Below, in pieces: positions 42,255 through 44,351 of a DNA stretch of 44,351 nucleotides; positions within the stretch are counted from its first letter, which is position 1, and each line of letters opens with the position of its first letter. The translations under genes and the position numbers were made by a program. The DNA is taken from the NCBI GenBank assembly GCA_021029095.1, contig JAJOHG010000214.1, forward strand, positions 1 through 44,351, written 5' to 3'. The notes under the pieces are model-generated. The model saw nothing but the letters and a program-made list of their open reading frames with translations, was not told the origin of the DNA and did not search any database. Source of the stretch: Phellopilus nigrolimitatus. Taxonomy: Eukaryota; Basidiomycota; Agaricomycetes; Hymenochaetales; Hymenochaetaceae.

Positions 42255-43946
42255 ATGCTCCCGCGGATTTCCAAGCAGTACGAGGACACGGACAAGTACA
42301 GCTACTGGGATCTTACGCAGCCGAAAACGGCGCGGAAGAAGAAAAACTACGAGTTCCATAATGTCCTTGGTAAAGGCTCGTTTGGCACGGTCGTGGTCAG
42401 GTTTCCACACTTTTTTATTACCTCCATGAGAGTACTTACCTGCTTTCTGATTTTCTTATTTGACTGTCCCTTCGATATAGAGGGCCACTTGGAGCAACGA
42501 CAGAAAAATTGGTCGATTTTCGAACATTAGAGAACAAGCCGTAGCTGTCAAGATCATCAGAAAGAGCGATAAGATCATCAAAAAAAGCAAGATAAAAGCA
42601 CACAGGCAAGAAATCTTGGATGAGATCGAGATTCTGCAGAAACTTAACCACTGGAACATCGTGAGTGCCAGTGGCGACCCTCTTCCCCCCTCGCTCATGC
42701 TATAATCTAAACTTACATATACATATTGTCGTACCGCACCCTGCAACTCGGTCGACTCTAGGTAAAATGCTTCGACTGGTTTGAGTCACGGAAGAACTTC
42801 TACGTCACCTTTGAACTTGCTTTCGGAGACGACCTCTTCGATCGTCTTATCAAGCAGAGGCCGTTCACAGAGCGACAAGCGATATCGGTTATCAGGTAAT
42901 ATTGTTACCTTGCAAGCTCACAGTTCCATTTTGAATTTGAAGTTGATTTATACAATACAAAAGGTCCGTTCTCGAGGCTGTAAGGTACCTTCATAGCAAG
43001 AACATCGTTCACAGAGATTTGAAGTACGTGCCATATGTATAATGCGTATATTTCGTAACTCTAATGACTACTCTGCAAGTTAGGCCTGATAACATAATGT
43101 ATCGCACCAAGTCGAAGACGTCTGATATTGTAATCGTAGATTTTGGCTTGTCAGTACGTCTTCCTCCATTAAGAATATGCAGAAGGATGACTGTTGCATT
43201 TTATTCTCATTCGGTTATGCCTAACACAGTGCTCGCCGAATGGACGGTTTAAAACACCATGATCCTGCGGGAACCAGAAGATATCTGGCTCCAGAGGTGG
43301 TGAAACTGAACAAGTTTCCTAAAGAGGTTGAGGAAGGGTGCAAAGTGGACATATGGGCTATAGGGTTCGTATCTTCTTCCTAGAACAATGTTGAACGTGT
43401 AATGTCTGACCAGAACTTGAACCCAGGGTCATCGCTTATAGATTACTTTGTGGAGAATACCCATTCAAAGGCCGTGGCGACCAAGAGATCATAAAATGCA
43501 TTGAAAATGATGAGCCTGAGTTTCGATCCAAAATATTGGAATAGTATCTCTATTCATGGTAAAGAATTCCTTGCTACAATGCTATTTTTATCAGTGGATG
43601 ATATGATATGGAACAGCTAGACATTTCGTATTAAGCTTGCTTCGGAAGCGTCAAGACAGAAGGCCGACGGCCGATAAAGCTCTCAAACACGATGTACGAA
43701 ATAAACTCATGTCTTAGATTTCTGCAACTGTATTGACTCGAACTTATGTCTTCATTTTTTCGTATGAAGTGGCTAACGTCTTTCAATCCTCCTGCTGACC
43801 AGGATCTTTCGGGGCTTCGCGAAAATTTTCACCCAAGAGCGATGTGGCGAAAAACGATCCGAGCTGTGATTGAAGCCAAACGAAAGGAAGAACTGGCGGA
43901 AACAGCCCGAGGACTACGATGGTCCATGGAGGGAAGAATACAATAA
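42255..43946 (+). CDS. CaMK-like Ser/Thr protein kinase, apparent frameshift
   Basis: Calcium/calmodulin-dependent-kinase-like catalytic domain in nine exons: 42255-42395, 42481-42660, 42762-42895, 42964-43023, 43084-43149, 43230-43364, 43427-43558, 43617-43693, 43770-43946. The hallmarks are Gly loop GKGSFGTV, catalytic Lys in VAVKII, HRDLKPDN, DFG (then FARRM) and RRYLAPEVV with DIWAIGVIAYRLL. In exon 7 the run AAAA at 43530-43533 appears one base too long. As written, a TAG follows at 43542. With the frame shifted by one, family-typical sequence resumes (YWNSISIH, then ARHFVLSLL and KRPTA-like RRPTADKALKHDWL). The frame then stays open to the stop at 43946, beyond a basic C-terminus. Either a sequencing or assembly error or a real lesion that cuts the domain after subdomain X. 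No calmodulin-binding segment was identified. Confidence 0.75.
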
Positions 43947-44351
43947 TGGGGCATGTAGAAAATTGCTCAGGCGGAAACCTCCGAAGGAGAGTGAAGAGCG
44001 CGCGGCGGGCAACGTTGCGGCCGAGAACACTCGCGTCAACCCCGGAACGGCGAGACGCCCACGACGGTTAAAGAAGAAACGTCGTTGAAAGCGGTACATG
44101 TATGTATTATATCTATTGTTGTAAAAGTAAAAGAAAATGTTGTATTACGCAGCGCGGATCGAATGAAAGTTGATGAACGTTCTATTCGATTCTGCAACCA
44201 TCGAGACGCCTGAAATTATTGCGTGTAATAAATGCTGTGTTTTATTAGACCCTCTGTTCATTATCATAGATAGTGTGGATGTACTGTCGACATCTGCTTC
44301 GACAATGCTTACATTAGTGCTTGCATTTTAGTAAGCGACAACGCTTATGTA
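43947..44351. other. Downstream of the kinase, no gene seen
   Basis: AT-rich 3' region. An alternative frame running past the kinase stop to 44088 ends in a very basic tail (RRPRRLKKKRR) and could be reached by another splice choice, but I see no clear donor. Nothing else is supported to the window end. Confidence 0.4.

Noticed and set aside
1..44351. tRNA, rRNA, CRISPR or prophage signals
   Set aside because: I looked for cloverleaf-like GGTTCRA blocks and for regularly spaced short repeats. The only regular arrays are the promoter minisatellites, and no tRNA-like fold was convincing by eye. A covariance-model scan would be needed to exclude small RNAs.

Overview
This is a piece of a filamentous basidiomycete (Agaricomycetes-type) genome. 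Genes are split by many introns, mostly 48-80 nt, with GT..AG ends and CTGAC/CTAAC-like branch sites. Coding regions are GC-rich and spacers AT-rich. The gene content (PDR-type ABC transporter, myosin-motor chitin synthase, F-box families, DUF7704-like protein, CaMK-like kinase) fits this group. No operons, CRISPR arrays or prophage were seen. Splice sites were placed by hand and checked for reading-frame continuity.

1-11 kb: the 3' part of VPS41 (HOPS subunit with a RING-H2 tail), SKI8 (WD40 subunit of the Ski complex), a class I histone deacetylase, an unknown multi-pass membrane protein, a gene-poor stretch with possible gene relics and two short palindromes, and an F-box-like/LRR-like protein. 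11.8-18.5 kb: a full-length 18-exon PDR/ABCG transporter and a DUF7704-like membrane protein. 18.5-25.5 kb: a repeat-rich island. It holds a 489-bp hAT-type MITE with an 8-bp target duplication, two nested TA-flanked MITEs, relics of duplicated sequence, and one of two closely related F-box genes (copy A). 25.7-28.8 kb: a glycerol-3-phosphate dehydrogenase of bacterial GpsA type carrying six introns, and a weak hypothetical gene. 30.4-37.1 kb: a 12-exon class V/VI chitin synthase with a myosin-motor-like N-terminus. 37.1-40.3 kb: F-box copy B, flanked on both sides by direct copies of sequence that belongs to the chitin synthase 3' flank. 40.5-44.1 kb: a membrane protein with a Ser/Pro-rich tail and a CaMK-like kinase with an apparent 1-nt frameshift.

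The conserved genes serve vacuolar trafficking, RNA decay, chromatin, lipid/glycerol metabolism, drug efflux and cell-wall synthesis. They show no shared pathway. The most unusual signal is the F-box gene module. Copies A and B share a promoter minisatellite (period about 108 bp), almost identical 5' parts and more diverged 3' parts. A 3'-flank tag occurs four times in the window, and copy B sits between direct repeats. This suggests a gene family spreading by segmental duplication and gene conversion in a transposon-rich setting. That is inference from this window alone.
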